A stretch of 64,000 nt of DNA. Source: Farysia itapuensis (taxonomy: Eukaryota > Basidiomycota > Ustilaginomycetes > Ustilaginales > Ustilaginaceae). Of this stretch, positions 29,631-38,681 are shown in pieces. Within the stretch, counting starts at the first letter, position 1, and each line of letters begins with the position of its first letter. The stretch spans positions 124,001 to 188,000 of the forward strand of contig JALBYC010000002.1 of NCBI GenBank assembly GCA_023212645.1, in the 5' to 3' direction. The notes beneath the pieces are model-generated. The model was not told the origin of the DNA, ran no database searches, and saw only the letters and a program-made list of their open reading frames with translations. The translations under genes were made by a program, and so were the position numbers.

Positions 29631-30665
29631 ATGTCGACACGCAAACGAGGTTCGGTGTCTTCCACTTCGTCTTCTGCCACTGACACCACAGAATGCATGG
29701 TGCTTAACAAGGATGGCAGCCAGCGCAAATCGCGTCTTCTCAGTCGCAAGACTGACCATTCCGTCATCGAACGCAGACGCAGAGAGAAGATGAATCAGAA
29801 GCTAGTCACACTCCAGAACCTGATCCCTGCCTGCCAGCTGGAATGTCGGAACTTGATCGACAAGAAGTTTGAGCCGCAAGACAAGAACGGCACTGCAAGA
29901 CCTACTCAGCGTAGCTCCGAAAGGGAACGTAGAGCACGCGAAAGTCTGGCGCGAAAAATGGAAACGACCATGGTTTTGGAGAAGCTCTGCATCATGAGCC
30001 ATACACTGGATTACGTACAGCAGCTACAGCGAGAGAACGCAGCGCTGAGAAACGGTGCAGGCTGTCCTTCAGACCTACCAGTACGGGATGTCACCGAACA
30101 AGAGTGCCCTGCTCCTGAGTTGGTGCACAGCGAGTCTTCTCCTTCCGTCTCGTCAACAACGTCCGGCAAGGACGAGGCTCTAATCGAGATTCCGAGTCTG
30201 CCGCTATGCAAGAAAAGACGTCTTCACTGGGGTAGCAACGATATTCGCAAGGCTAACACTCGAATTTCGCATGACCATTTGGACGACGAGACCGAGTCGG
30301 AAGACGAGTGCGAGGCGTGCAAGCAAGGCGTGGAGCACGAGCCTGTCCAGGAGATAGTCAACCAGCCCGAACCGGTGTCAGTTCAAAACAGTCAGTCGAC
30401 AACAGCTTGCACATTTGCTCGCCCGCAGTACAGCTGTGCGAAGCATTCTTGGTGTCGCGCTTCTTGCCTCAGTCCAGATGTACCTGACCTGCAACCGCCC
30501 AGCGAGGAGGCAACAGTCCAGCGACATCCGCTCTTATTGCGTCACGATTATCCTCGACACAGCCACTTAGCGTCCACATACCGCATGCACGCCTTCGCTC
30601 CCTCTACCAGGCGAATAGCGCCTCTGTCACTTTACACATCGAGAACACCTGTTCGAACTACATAA
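29631..30665 (+). CDS. bHLH transcription factor with an extended loop
   Basis: 344 residues, ATG at 29631. Basic region at about 34-52 with HSVIERRRREKMN. The Glu and the following Arg pair are the contacts that read E-box CANNTG, and the ERRRR pattern favours CACGTG. Helix 1 is about 53-68 (QKLVTLQNLIPACQ). The loop is long (about 69-114, with a SSERERRARESLARK stretch). Helix 2 is about 115-137 (LEKLCIMSHTLDYVQQLQRE), running into a short zipper. The rest is acidic and Ser-rich, then Cys/His/Pro-rich, with no recognised domain. Similar fungal factors control phospholipid, sulphur or developmental genes; no specific ortholog is claimed. Confidence 0.85.
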   Translation: MSTRKRGSVSSTSSSATDTTECMVLNKDGSQRKSRLLSRKTDHSVIERRRREKMNQKLVTLQNLIPACQLECRNLIDKKFEPQDKNGTARPTQRSSERERRARESLARKMETTMVLEKLCIMSHTLDYVQQLQRENAALRNGAGCPSDLPVRDVTEQECPAPELVHSESSPSVSSTTSGKDEALIEIPSLPLCKKRRLHWGSNDIRKANTRISHDHLDDETESEDECEACKQGVEHEPVQEIVNQPEPVSVQNSQSTTACTFARPQYSCAKHSWCRASCLSPDVPDLQPPSEEATVQRHPLLLRHDYPRHSHLASTYRMHAFAPSTRRIAPLSLYTSRTPVRTT

Positions 30666-30720
30666 GCAATGTTTCACCGAACGCTCATATTGACAAATTC
30701 GGCCTGGCTCATTATCTGCG

Positions 30721-30823
30721 GCGGCTTTCGTATAGTGGTTATTACGGCTCGTTGTGGTTTTCCTTGTGATTTCGCACCTGGGTTGTTCCCGAGCAAACGG
30801 ATGTTCGATTCCTCCAGGCCGCA
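30721..30823 (+). tRNA. tRNA-His (GTG) with a 31-nt intron
   Basis: Acceptor stem GCGGCTT (30721-30727) pairs with AGGCCGC (30816-30822); the discriminator is A at 30823. D-arm/A-box TCGTATAGTGGTT is the eukaryotic tRNA-His signature. Anticodon stem GCTCG (30747-30751) pairs with CGAGC (30790-30794), and anticodon GTG is at 30754-30756. The intron 30758-30788 sits after base 37, and its CAC (about 30775-30777) can pair with the anticodon as in classical pre-tRNA folds. T-arm GGATG TTCGATT CCTCC has one T/C mismatch. Mature length is 72. A T6 Pol III terminator follows at 30828. It lies 264 bases before APC8. Confidence 0.93.
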
Positions 30824-30827
30824 GATA

Positions 30828-30833
30828 TTTTTT
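30828..30833 (+). terminator. Pol III oligo-T terminator of tRNA-His
   Basis: TTTTTT five bases after the discriminator base; a second T6 run follows at about 30838-30843. Confidence 0.8.
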
Positions 30834-30996
30834 GCCCTTTTTTAACCTCGCTTTTTCTGGTCGGGGGGTTGTACTTACCAGGTTTGAGCGGAAAGCATCG
30901 GACAGTGTGAGAGAAGATCGTGGCAATCAAGCAGATTACCTACGAGCAGAAAGAAGTGGGAAAGAGTTGCTGCGACGCGTTGAGATTTGTGAGAAA

Positions 30997-31012
30997 GAGA
31001 GAGAGAGAGAGA
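30997..31012 (+). repeat. (GA)8 microsatellite in the APC8 leader
   Basis: Pure GA dinucleotide run about 75 bases before the APC8 ATG. Probably 5' UTR. Confidence 0.85.
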
Positions 31013-31086
31013 CCAACACCCGAATCAAGGTTTCGCGATCGATCCAGTTTTGCATTCTTGCTGCCAGTCCACACCGTTCAGTAAGC

Positions 31087-33153
31087 ATGTCAGTCTTCGA
31101 TATCGATCATCCCTTTCCAGACCTCGACCCGCTTCGAGCGAGGGATGCACTGCGCACAGCAGCAAAGGAGCTGGCAGATCGAGGACTGGCATCATCGTCG
31201 AAATGGACGTTAGAACTGCTGCAAAGTGTTCCCAGACCTTCTTACCACAGCGGTAATGGTTTGCCTTCTTCGCTCGAGCTGAGTGCTTCAACACCGGCTT
31301 CCAAGCGCGGCACAAAGAGACCAGCGGGGTTCCCAGAGCACTCAACGCCGGCTTTTGGCATGAACCAGCAGCGTATGTCGGTCGAACCAGGCATGGAAGA
31401 CGTCTCGCAGGAAACATCAGCTCACAACGCATTCCGAGGCTATCCGTCCTCACCACTCAACAACCTCGGTCACGCACCAGATACCTCCATCATTACGATT
31501 GACAGCGAGGACGGAGGCCCAGCTGGCTCCGCACACGTCCATTTCCAGTCCAATGTCAACTCAGTAGACCACTCGCTCGCCCAAACACGTGACAGCACCG
31601 ACTTGGACGACACAGAGACCTTCTGGCTGGCAAAAAGCCACTTTGACCAACAACAGCTAGAGAGATGCGTATGGGTGCTTGAACAGGCTGGAACGACTCA
31701 TAGCAAAGCCCTGTTCTTGCGACTGTACGCGAAGTTCCTCATGTCGGAACGCAAGCTAGACGAACACGGCATGATCATACCCAAATCTACCGGTCAGGTA
31801 CCCGGCATCTCTCCCCACTTGATACCCATCCTACGCGAGCTCATCGATGTGGGCGATGACGCTTTCCTGTTCTTTCTCAAAGGCGCGATATTGCGCAAGC
31901 TTGACAGACCAATCGAAGCGATGGAATGTCTCATTCGCTCCGTCCAAGGTTTCCCCTACAACTGGGCTGCATGGCAAGAACTTTCGCTGACGTTGGAAGT
32001 CGGCGAGACTGAGCAGATTGCAGATCTGCTGCCAAACTCGTTCATGGTCAGCTTCTTCAAAGAGTTCCTGGACCGACACTCTGCGCAGGAGGGGGATGCG
32101 AGTATCGACCGCATCGACAAGCTGCTCGAATACTTCCCCCGCTCGGCGTACTTACTCACCAGTCGAGCACAGACAAACGTGCACCGACTCGACTACATTG
32201 AAGCGGAGCACGACTTTCAGGAAGCATGGACTATTGATCCATACCGCGTCGACGGGCTATCCGACTACTCCAATGCCCTGTACCTGTTGAACCGCACGTC
32301 GGAACTCGCCCATCTGGCGCACAAGTTCAGCTCGTTTGCCAAAGATCGACCCGAGGTCTGTTGTCTGGTCGGCAACTACTACAATCAGCGCAGTGACCAT
32401 CATCGCGCTATCGAGGCTTTTCGACACGCACTCCGGCTCGACTCGGGTTGCGTTCCCGCCTGGATTTTGCTGGGCCACGAGTACATTGAGCTCAAAAACT
32501 CGCACGCCGCGGCGGAAATGTACCGCCGAGCGCTCAAGATCAATCCCCGAGAGTATCGAGCTCTGTACGGTCTGGGCCAGGTCTATGAGCTGAATGGAGC
32601 ATATACCTACGCAGTCAACTATTTCCAGAAATGCGCCGCGATTCGACCTTACGATGGGAGGATGTGGTCGAGTATGGGCATCTGCTACGACCATTTGCGA
32701 CGTTCGCAGGACGCGATTTCGTGCTTCAAGCGCTATCTCACCTGTCGTCTCAACCATGGTGACATGATTGTGGGGCTGACACGGATCATTGAAGTCTACG
32801 AGAAGGACAGGGATGCTGAAGCCGCTGCCTCGTACCATCGCCGACTGATTCAGGTTGTGGACCGCGGAGCGGCAGGGACGGAGTCCAACGTGGTAGCCCG
32901 ATATGCGCGGTCCTACATCATCGCTGCCCGCTGGGAGATGGGCGAGCTCGGCTCGCAACACACGAGGGCATCGCAGGCCGCGGACGATGACGAAGCCATG
33001 CCTGCCTCCAACGGCAACGGCAACAGCAACATCAAAGTGGGCGGCAACCTAGCGCTGGCCAATGATTACCTGCAAAAAGTGATTGCAGCCAGGACCGAAA
33101 TGACAGATATCGCCGAAACCTATCTCAAACGGCTAGCCTTCCAACGAGACTGA
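31087..33153 (+). CDS. CDC23: APC/C subunit APC8 (Cdc23)
   Basis: 688 residues from the ATG at 31087. The same frame is open further upstream by chance, through the tRNA-His gene, and is not used. N-terminal Apc8 segment (about 10-45): LRARDALRTAAKELADRGL and KWTLELLQSVP. After a disordered insert (50-180), TPR helices run from about 180 to 600: FWLAKSHFDQQQLERCVWVL, CCLVGNYYNQRSDHHRAIEA, AWILLGHEYIELKNSHAAAE, ALYGLGQVYELNGAYTYAVN. These are the signature repeats of Cdc23. In the APC/C arc lamp it binds the C-box of Cdc20/Cdh1 and scaffolds APC3 and APC6. Intact, single exon. Confidence 0.95.
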   Translation: MSVFDIDHPFPDLDPLRARDALRTAAKELADRGLASSSKWTLELLQSVPRPSYHSGNGLPSSLELSASTPASKRGTKRPAGFPEHSTPAFGMNQQRMSVEPGMEDVSQETSAHNAFRGYPSSPLNNLGHAPDTSIITIDSEDGGPAGSAHVHFQSNVNSVDHSLAQTRDSTDLDDTETFWLAKSHFDQQQLERCVWVLEQAGTTHSKALFLRLYAKFLMSERKLDEHGMIIPKSTGQVPGISPHLIPILRELIDVGDDAFLFFLKGAILRKLDRPIEAMECLIRSVQGFPYNWAAWQELSLTLEVGETEQIADLLPNSFMVSFFKEFLDRHSAQEGDASIDRIDKLLEYFPRSAYLLTSRAQTNVHRLDYIEAEHDFQEAWTIDPYRVDGLSDYSNALYLLNRTSELAHLAHKFSSFAKDRPEVCCLVGNYYNQRSDHHRAIEAFRHALRLDSGCVPAWILLGHEYIELKNSHAAAEMYRRALKINPREYRALYGLGQVYELNGAYTYAVNYFQKCAAIRPYDGRMWSSMGICYDHLRRSQDAISCFKRYLTCRLNHGDMIVGLTRIIEVYEKDRDAEAAASYHRRLIQVVDRGAAGTESNVVARYARSYIIAARWEMGELGSQHTRASQAADDDEAMPASNGNGNSNIKVGGNLALANDYLQKVIAARTEMTDIAETYLKRLAFQRD

Positions 33154-33378
33154 CTTGCTGCACGAAAGTCCGCGAGTTGTCATTCTGGGCTGCGTAATAA
33201 CAATACAAAGTTTGTCTCAAATCCTTCGAAGAGAGTAACGTCACGAGTGGAGGGTAGTGAAATATGCATTGCCGGGGAATTTTCTCCCGCTGTGCTGATT
33301 CACCAGCAATACGGGGGGGGAGGTATTTAAGCTAGAAAAACCTTTCTATTGTGATCCCAACGTATACCGCATACAAGC

Positions 33379-34557
33379 ATGGCAGGACCTCGCAACTATC
33401 TCGTTTGGGGAGCTAACGGTGTGTCTGGAACGGCCGCTCTTCGCGCGCTCGTTGAACAGCCCGAGTCAGTCGTTGGCACCATCATCGCCGTCTCTCGTCG
33501 CCCTCCGCAGATCAACCTCAAGGACGATCGAATCAAGTTCATTTCGATCGACATTCTCACCACGTCTGCCACCGAGATTGCAGGCAAGCTCAAGGAAGTA
33601 CACAACGGCGACAAGATCAACGTTGCGCTGCACTACACCTACATTGAGAAGGCAGACAACAACGAGTTGATCGAGATCAACCACGATCTGTTGACCAAAG
33701 CCCTCGATGCGACCTACCTGGCAGCAGGCAAGAACCTGGCTCACTTCCACCTGCAGACTGGATACAAGTGGTATGCGCTGCACTTGGGCGACAAGGAGCG
33801 CGCTGCTCCTGTGCCGTACGACGAAGACGTCGAGCGAATCACGTACGGTGAACCCATCTTCTACTACGATCAGGTAGACACCCTCACCGCACACGCCGAG
33901 AAGAACGGCTATGCCTGGTCCGAGACTCGTCCCAACACCATCATTGGTGCCGCCAAGGGCAACTTTATGAACCAGGCCGTGTCAACTTCCATCTACCTCG
34001 CTCTTGAAATGGCCAAGGGCAAGACGGAAATTCAGTACCCCGGCAACAGCCTGAACTGGGACCAGATCTACGTATCGCAGTCAACGGCGATCAACAACGC
34101 CCGCTTCCAAGTGTTCCTCACCGACCCCAAGAACGCTCTCAAGTGCGCCAACCAGTCGTTCAACATCGAAGACGGTGATGAGAGAAAGCTGGGTCAGATC
34201 TGGCAGGATTTGGGCAAGGAACTTGGCGTCAAGATCCTGCCCCCAACTGCTTCCGGTCAGGTCAAGTACAACGAGAAGCCGCCCAAACTCAGCCTGAGCC
34301 TCGACGAATGGAGCAAGAAGCAGGAGAATGTGGATGCCTGGAAACAACTGGTCCAAGACAAGGGCGGTGACGCCAAGGCATTTGCAGACCACGCTACCTT
34401 TGCCTTTGCCGATTTCACACTCGGCGCTACATTCGATCAAAAAGGCAGTCTCAAAAAAGCCCGGGACGCTGGGTGGAACGTCACCTGCGACACCGTCAAG
34501 GAAGGATATCTCGAGACTTACCGCTACTTGCAGCAGATCGGCACGCTTCCCCAGTAA
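33379..34557 (+). CDS. PRISE-type short-chain dehydrogenase/reductase
   Basis: 392 residues, ATG at 33379. NAD(P)-binding GANGVSG motif at about 11-17. The family catalytic pair is present: Lys in LQTGYKWYALHLG and Tyr in PIFYYDQVDTL, equal to the K/Y pair of progesterone 5-beta-reductase/iridoid synthase-like enzymes. ETRPNTIIG follows. These atypical SDRs reduce activated C=C bonds of enones with NADPH; fungal members also occur in secondary metabolism, and the substrate here is unknown. No biosynthetic neighbours are present, so a housekeeping or detoxifying role is as likely. Length is normal for the family. Confidence 0.85.
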   Translation: MAGPRNYLVWGANGVSGTAALRALVEQPESVVGTIIAVSRRPPQINLKDDRIKFISIDILTTSATEIAGKLKEVHNGDKINVALHYTYIEKADNNELIEINHDLLTKALDATYLAAGKNLAHFHLQTGYKWYALHLGDKERAAPVPYDEDVERITYGEPIFYYDQVDTLTAHAEKNGYAWSETRPNTIIGAAKGNFMNQAVSTSIYLALEMAKGKTEIQYPGNSLNWDQIYVSQSTAINNARFQVFLTDPKNALKCANQSFNIEDGDERKLGQIWQDLGKELGVKILPPTASGQVKYNEKPPKLSLSLDEWSKKQENVDAWKQLVQDKGGDAKAFADHATFAFADFTLGATFDQKGSLKKARDAGWNVTCDTVKEGYLETYRYLQQIGTLPQ

Positions 34558-34695
34558 TCAAAGATCAGTCTATTGAAACCGAAAATATAAGATGACTGGA
34601 GAGAACTGTTTTGAGGCTGTGGAATGATTTTGGAGCTGTATAAACTGGACCCTGATGAGTTGTTTACTGCCTTTTGGTGTCTGACAACCAACACC

Positions 34696-36423
34696 ATGTC
34701 GAAGCCTGACTATCGCTACCTGCAGGCATGGGCGCGACCTTCTGCATCGTCGTCGTCGCGAGCACCTCGGCCGTATGAGAACCGCACCAGCTATGAAGTA
34801 ATTCTGCCAACTACCAACGGCGATACAGCAACACCTGCTACAAACGATGCACAAACCGCAGGCAGTGGAAGCGCAGCTGAGGCAGCAGGGTACCAAGTTC
34901 GGCTTGACACACCCGGCGGCTTCACCTACGCGCCTGACATGCTCTCCCAGCACAACTCTGTCAAACGCCTCTTCATCCCCGGTACCGTGATCGAGCAACG
35001 GAATGCCACAGAGTACGATTTTGAGAAGGAAATCATCGACAGAAAGCAGGCAGCTGCGGCTAAATCGAAGCCAGCTGCAGCACAAGTAGCGGCTGTAGAC
35101 GTGAATGGAAGAACAGAGGCAGAAGCCTACATGGACAGCGTCCTGGACAAGAAAACTGGAGATATCCAGCCCTTTGTCATACCCGGGTCGGAAGCAAGCC
35201 CCGAGATTGTAGCGCCAGGAACAGCAACGCTTGACGCTCTGGATAGCGCTTCGATTATGACGAACGCAACAACGACATCGATGCAATCCAAGCTGACTGC
35301 AATGACGTTAGCGTCGGGGAAATCGCAGACTTTGCCTCGGAATGTGACCGCCAACGCCGTCGTAGCGCCGTTCAGAGCTGCACCCGCCGTCAGTGGCGAC
35401 AAGAATAATGCACAGACTCCGTGGAACTCGACCAATGTCCGGACCTCACATCGCGCTCTGGACCGACCTTCGGATCAAGAACGTGCTGCCGGTATAACAC
35501 AATTTGAAGAGGCAACAGAGGGACGAGTGCCGTCCGCTTACGAGGCCAGTATCCTGGGAGCGGCATCGAGCGATTCGGCGACGGTGCGGACCGTTCGACC
35601 GGGCGGTGAGCTGCGTGTCGAGGATCTGTTCGTTCCAGACCCAAGACCGTGGCGTCCGCTGCGGTGGGTGCGCAAAGTGGACCCGCGCCAGATGCTCATC
35701 CTGTGTGCAGGCGCCGCTCTCACGCCAGGACAGGTAGCCGCGTTCAAGTACGGCAAAGACACTTCCTCAATCCACGCAACGCAGTCCATGTTGGGCACAG
35801 CAAGCATGCCAGACTACAAACAGTTGGAAGCACAGCTCAAATCGTCTTCTGCCAGCGTATCGCTTCCAACAAGTGCAGAAGCGGGAGAAGACAAGAGGAT
35901 CGGGCTCGGTTTCCTCTTCTGCCCGTCGGAAGATCCGAGGTACTCGCGCACCGCGAAACGTCAGTTTGCGCCCGAGCCCAACTTTTCCCGTCGACTGGAG
36001 CGACCTGCTGAGTTCGCGCAGGCGACGTTACGGCGAGGTGCATTGCGTTCAGCGTTGGCAGCGCTCGAGTTCACGCGTTGGGAAGCTGAAGGTCTCGACA
36101 AGATTGTTATTGGTACCCACCACAGCTGGCTGGTCGACGGGATTGCCCGCTGGATCTGGGAGTGGCGACAGACATCGTGGAAGCTCAACGCCGAGTCTCC
36201 GCTTGGCATGGTCGGCGATCAAGTCCCCGACAGAGATCTGTGGGAACTCCTCGATCGTGCCGTCAAGTCGTACGAAGAAATCGACTGCACCGTGCGGTTC
36301 TGGAAAATAAGCAAAGAGCAAAACACCCAAGCCGTCGAGCTTGCCAAAGAAGGCGCCTGCAAAGACACCGTTCACCCAGGCACGGTCCGATGGACCAAGA
36401 AAAAGACAACCCCAACAGTCTAG
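34696..36423 (+). CDS. RNase H-fold protein with all catalytic acidic residues replaced
   Basis: 575 residues from the ATG at 34696 (MSKPDYRYLQAW); the earlier ATG at 34624 adds unrelated sequence. Residues 1-300 are mostly disordered. From about 306 (EDLFVPDPRPWRPLRWV) to 560 the pattern follows fungal RNase H-like proteins: ILCAGA stands where active enzymes have TDGA, RRGALRSALAALEFTRWEAE where they have RAEL, VIGTHHSWLVDG where they have ATDSEYV, and NTQAVELA where they have NT-AD. Thus D, E, D, D become A, A, H, V. The rest of the fold (GIARWIWEWR, DRDLWELLDRAV, VRFWKI) is well kept, so it looks like a maintained non-catalytic nucleic-acid-binding protein. Confidence 0.75.
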   Translation: MSKPDYRYLQAWARPSASSSSRAPRPYENRTSYEVILPTTNGDTATPATNDAQTAGSGSAAEAAGYQVRLDTPGGFTYAPDMLSQHNSVKRLFIPGTVIEQRNATEYDFEKEIIDRKQAAAAKSKPAAAQVAAVDVNGRTEAEAYMDSVLDKKTGDIQPFVIPGSEASPEIVAPGTATLDALDSASIMTNATTTSMQSKLTAMTLASGKSQTLPRNVTANAVVAPFRAAPAVSGDKNNAQTPWNSTNVRTSHRALDRPSDQERAAGITQFEEATEGRVPSAYEASILGAASSDSATVRTVRPGGELRVEDLFVPDPRPWRPLRWVRKVDPRQMLILCAGAALTPGQVAAFKYGKDTSSIHATQSMLGTASMPDYKQLEAQLKSSSASVSLPTSAEAGEDKRIGLGFLFCPSEDPRYSRTAKRQFAPEPNFSRRLERPAEFAQATLRRGALRSALAALEFTRWEAEGLDKIVIGTHHSWLVDGIARWIWEWRQTSWKLNAESPLGMVGDQVPDRDLWELLDRAVKSYEEIDCTVRFWKISKEQNTQAVELAKEGACKDTVHPGTVRWTKKKTTPTV

Positions 36424-36481
36424 AAAACCGCATGTAAATACAGCGAGGAATCCAGCTCAGAAGATAGTATTTTTCTTTTTG

Positions 36482-37369
36482 CTAGAAGAGGAAGCGGGAC
36501 GGGAAGGCCATCTGCAGTACGGCATTGTAGCGGTCGCGAACGAGCCCAGAGATGGCTAGTCTGGTTTGTGAGCTGAGTGGCGTGATGGCTGCCACGCTTG
36601 AGAGCAACAGTGCGGCGAGTGAACCTGCCGCCCACGCCTTGCTTTGCTTGCTCACTGTTTTGCCAGATTTTGCTTGCCGGCGTGATAGGAGCGCACGCTG
36701 CATTGCGGGGAAGGCGTAGATGACGTGCGTGGCAAAGGCCCCGACCAGTGCTGCGTACGTGAGCAGCGAGAACGTGCGAACAGCCGCGTTCGGATGGGAA
36801 AGCGAGAAGGACACGAAAGAGTAGTCTAGTTCAGACGGGGACAGTCTTGCGATGGCGGGGCGGGAGGACGAGGGAAGCAGGCGATTGACGTAGATGTGGT
36901 GCAGCACTACAGGTGCAAGTGCATAACCTGCTAGATGGGCAACGTCAAGTTTCGATTCAGCTCGTCTGTCAAGCGCCGCTTCCGGTGTAGGATCGGCGGC
37001 GACGGTGTTGTGTGTATCGATTGTCGTTGCCGGTTGGGTAAAAGTCTTGACTAGACGACTGACAACGCCCGAGACAAGATGCGCAGCTATAGAGCTCCAG
37101 AGGACGACTTCGCCCAGCGTGCTTTGATAGGCGACCCTTCCGAGCAGCATCCAACGGGACACAGCATCGATGCGGTCGTTGACATCTCTACCCAGGTGCA
37201 ACAGACCTACTAAGGGTGACGACAAGTGGATCACCGCAAACACGGACAGCAGCGCCGCTGACGTGACTTGTAGCTTGGAGCAGGCCCAAAGCGCACGTCT
37301 GCGTGTAGGTCGAGACAGCTGTATTGGCGCCGGAGTGCGCAAGCGCAGCCCCAAGATGTGTACAGACAT
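36482..37369 (-). CDS. MCP1: MCP1-like mitochondrial outer-membrane protein (DUF1691)
   Basis: 295 residues, ATG at 37369. Several hydrophobic helices arranged as two related halves: SKLQVTSAALLSVFAVIHLS early, GYALAPVVLHHIYVNRLLP later, and a final helix near WAAGSLAALLLSSVAAI. His residues sit in the first helices of each half, as in the DUF1691 repeats of yeast Mcp1. Mcp1 acts with Vps13 at mitochondrial contact sites and rescues loss of the ERMES member Mdm10. Membrane topology and the repeated pattern are seen; the ortholog call is by pattern. Upstream is the 3' end of the E2 gene on the same strand. Confidence 0.72.
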   Translation of the reverse strand: MSVHILGLRLRTPAPIQLSRPTRRRALWACSKLQVTSAALLSVFAVIHLSSPLVGLLHLGRDVNDRIDAVSRWMLLGRVAYQSTLGEVVLWSSIAAHLVSGVVSRLVKTFTQPATTIDTHNTVAADPTPEAALDRRAESKLDVAHLAGYALAPVVLHHIYVNRLLPSSSRPAIARLSPSELDYSFVSFSLSHPNAAVRTFSLLTYAALVGAFATHVIYAFPAMQRALLSRRQAKSGKTVSKQSKAWAAGSLAALLLSSVAAITPLSSQTRLAISGLVRDRYNAVLQMAFPSRFLF

Positions 37370-37706
37370 TGCGGTTGGGCCAAGGATGATGGTTGTGTTC
37401 TTGTTGTTGCTTGCTTTTCCAACACGCGCCTGCCTACTCGCTTCTTCTTCTCAGACTTGCAGACATCTTACCACTCAGCACAGTAAAGACATGTACGACG
37501 CCAACCAAGCTACGTGAGACAATCTGTCAGGCAAATGAACTAGCGAATGTGACGGTGTACATGACATGCCAGAAGGGAAGAATGCGTGGTGCAGAACAGC
37601 GCACTTTTATGAATGGAGCGAGCGCAAGAGAGAAGTCCTAGCATAGACCAGCGTGGCGCTCGAGTTTCGAAAAGCCGGCAGGGCAAACGGCATGACGGAG
37701 GGGCTC
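37370..37706. other. Intergenic between the E2 3' end and the MCP1 start
   Basis: 337 bases holding the E2 3' UTR and the MCP1 promoter, both on the minus strand. No gene seen. Confidence 0.5.
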
Positions 37707-38421
37707 TCAAGATGCATACTGTCCATGAGATACACGTCAACTACTGCCACTCTGGTCAGATTTATTACGAGGTTCACTCACCTTTTTGGTGTACTCTTGC
37801 GCTGTCTTTTCGAATCTGGCCTTGTCGGTGTTGTAAAGCTCGGCTGAAGGGAATAACAGAGTGAGAATGAGTGTTCTGCGTTGGTGAATGGGAGTGCTGG
37901 TCGACGTTACTTACCGATAGAGGCTACGATGGCATCGTCTGGGCTTGGTTCTTCGAGAATCTGTAGTATTGACAACAAGACTGCACCGAGACTTAGTCAG
38001 CACAATACACACTGGAGGAGTATCATACAACAGGGGCCTAGCTTACTTGTCACTGCTTTAGTGCTGGGCTTCCAGGCTTCGCTCTTGAGAATGCCGACGC
38101 AGAGATCTAGTCGGCCAAAGTCAGGTCAGTCATTCTGCACGTACACAGCCAACGTCGTCCGGTCAACTTACTTCCTCCCTCGTCGATGTTGGGGTGGTAG
38201 ATGCGTGTGTTGAAGCGGACTTTGGGCGACTTGAACGGGTACTCTATGGGGAAGTCCATGTCGACGATAAAGACACCGCCGGCGTAAGCGCTGTTGGGTG
38301 GACCCCTGAGTTTGGCGGTCCACTTGTAGATATTGTCTTCCTTGGGCTCGACCGAGATGCCGTCGACCGGGTCGCGTGTCAGGTCGGCCAGCTCTTTGCC
38401 TATGCGCTTTGAAGATGCCAT
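37707..38421 (-). CDS. E2 ubiquitin-conjugating enzyme, five exons
   Basis: Exons on the minus strand: 38421-38172, 38106-38047, 37980-37915, 37843-37782, 37718-37707. They total 450 nt and encode 149 residues. All introns have GTAAG/GTGAG donors and the phases join cleanly. UBC fold: KWTAKLRGPPNSAYAGGVF, catalytic HPN in YHPNID, active-site Cys86 in NLCVGILKSEAWKPSTKAVT, then LEEPSPDDAI and a final YTKKYAS. The last coding exon carries only Tyr-Ala-Ser-stop. It is a class I E2 with no extension, close to the Ubc4/UBE2D and UBE2L3 groups. It transfers ubiquitin from E1 to substrates with RING or HECT E3s. Divergent from the senescence-domain gene. Confidence 0.92.
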
Positions 38422-38449
38422 TGTGCGACTGAACAGCTGCTGCTGCTGA

Positions 38450-38468
38450 TCTTCGTCGTCGTCGTCGT
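38450..38468. repeat. (CGT)n run in the E2 leader
   Basis: Short trinucleotide run, CGTCGTCGTCGTCGT, about 30 bases before the E2 start on the opposite strand. Presumably 5' UTR. Confidence 0.7.
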
Positions 38469-38681
38469 TAAATGTTTCAGGTTGACTCAGTTGGAATGTA
38501 ACATTTTCACCTGCCAGCTTTGGCCGCCTTGGCTACGCTTATACGCTTGGCTTTTGGCCTTACGCGCCTTGGCGAAACACCGAAAGCCGAAAGCCGGGAG
38601 TTGATCACACAACCGTGCAACTTTTGCCCGAAATAACTTGCTCCACATGCGAGATGGCTGCAGCTGACACCCCCCACAACC

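Noticed and set aside
30754..31086. 111-codon in-frame extension of APC8
   Set aside because: It runs through the tRNA-His gene and a GA microsatellite and is not protein-like. Homology begins at the ATG at 31087.
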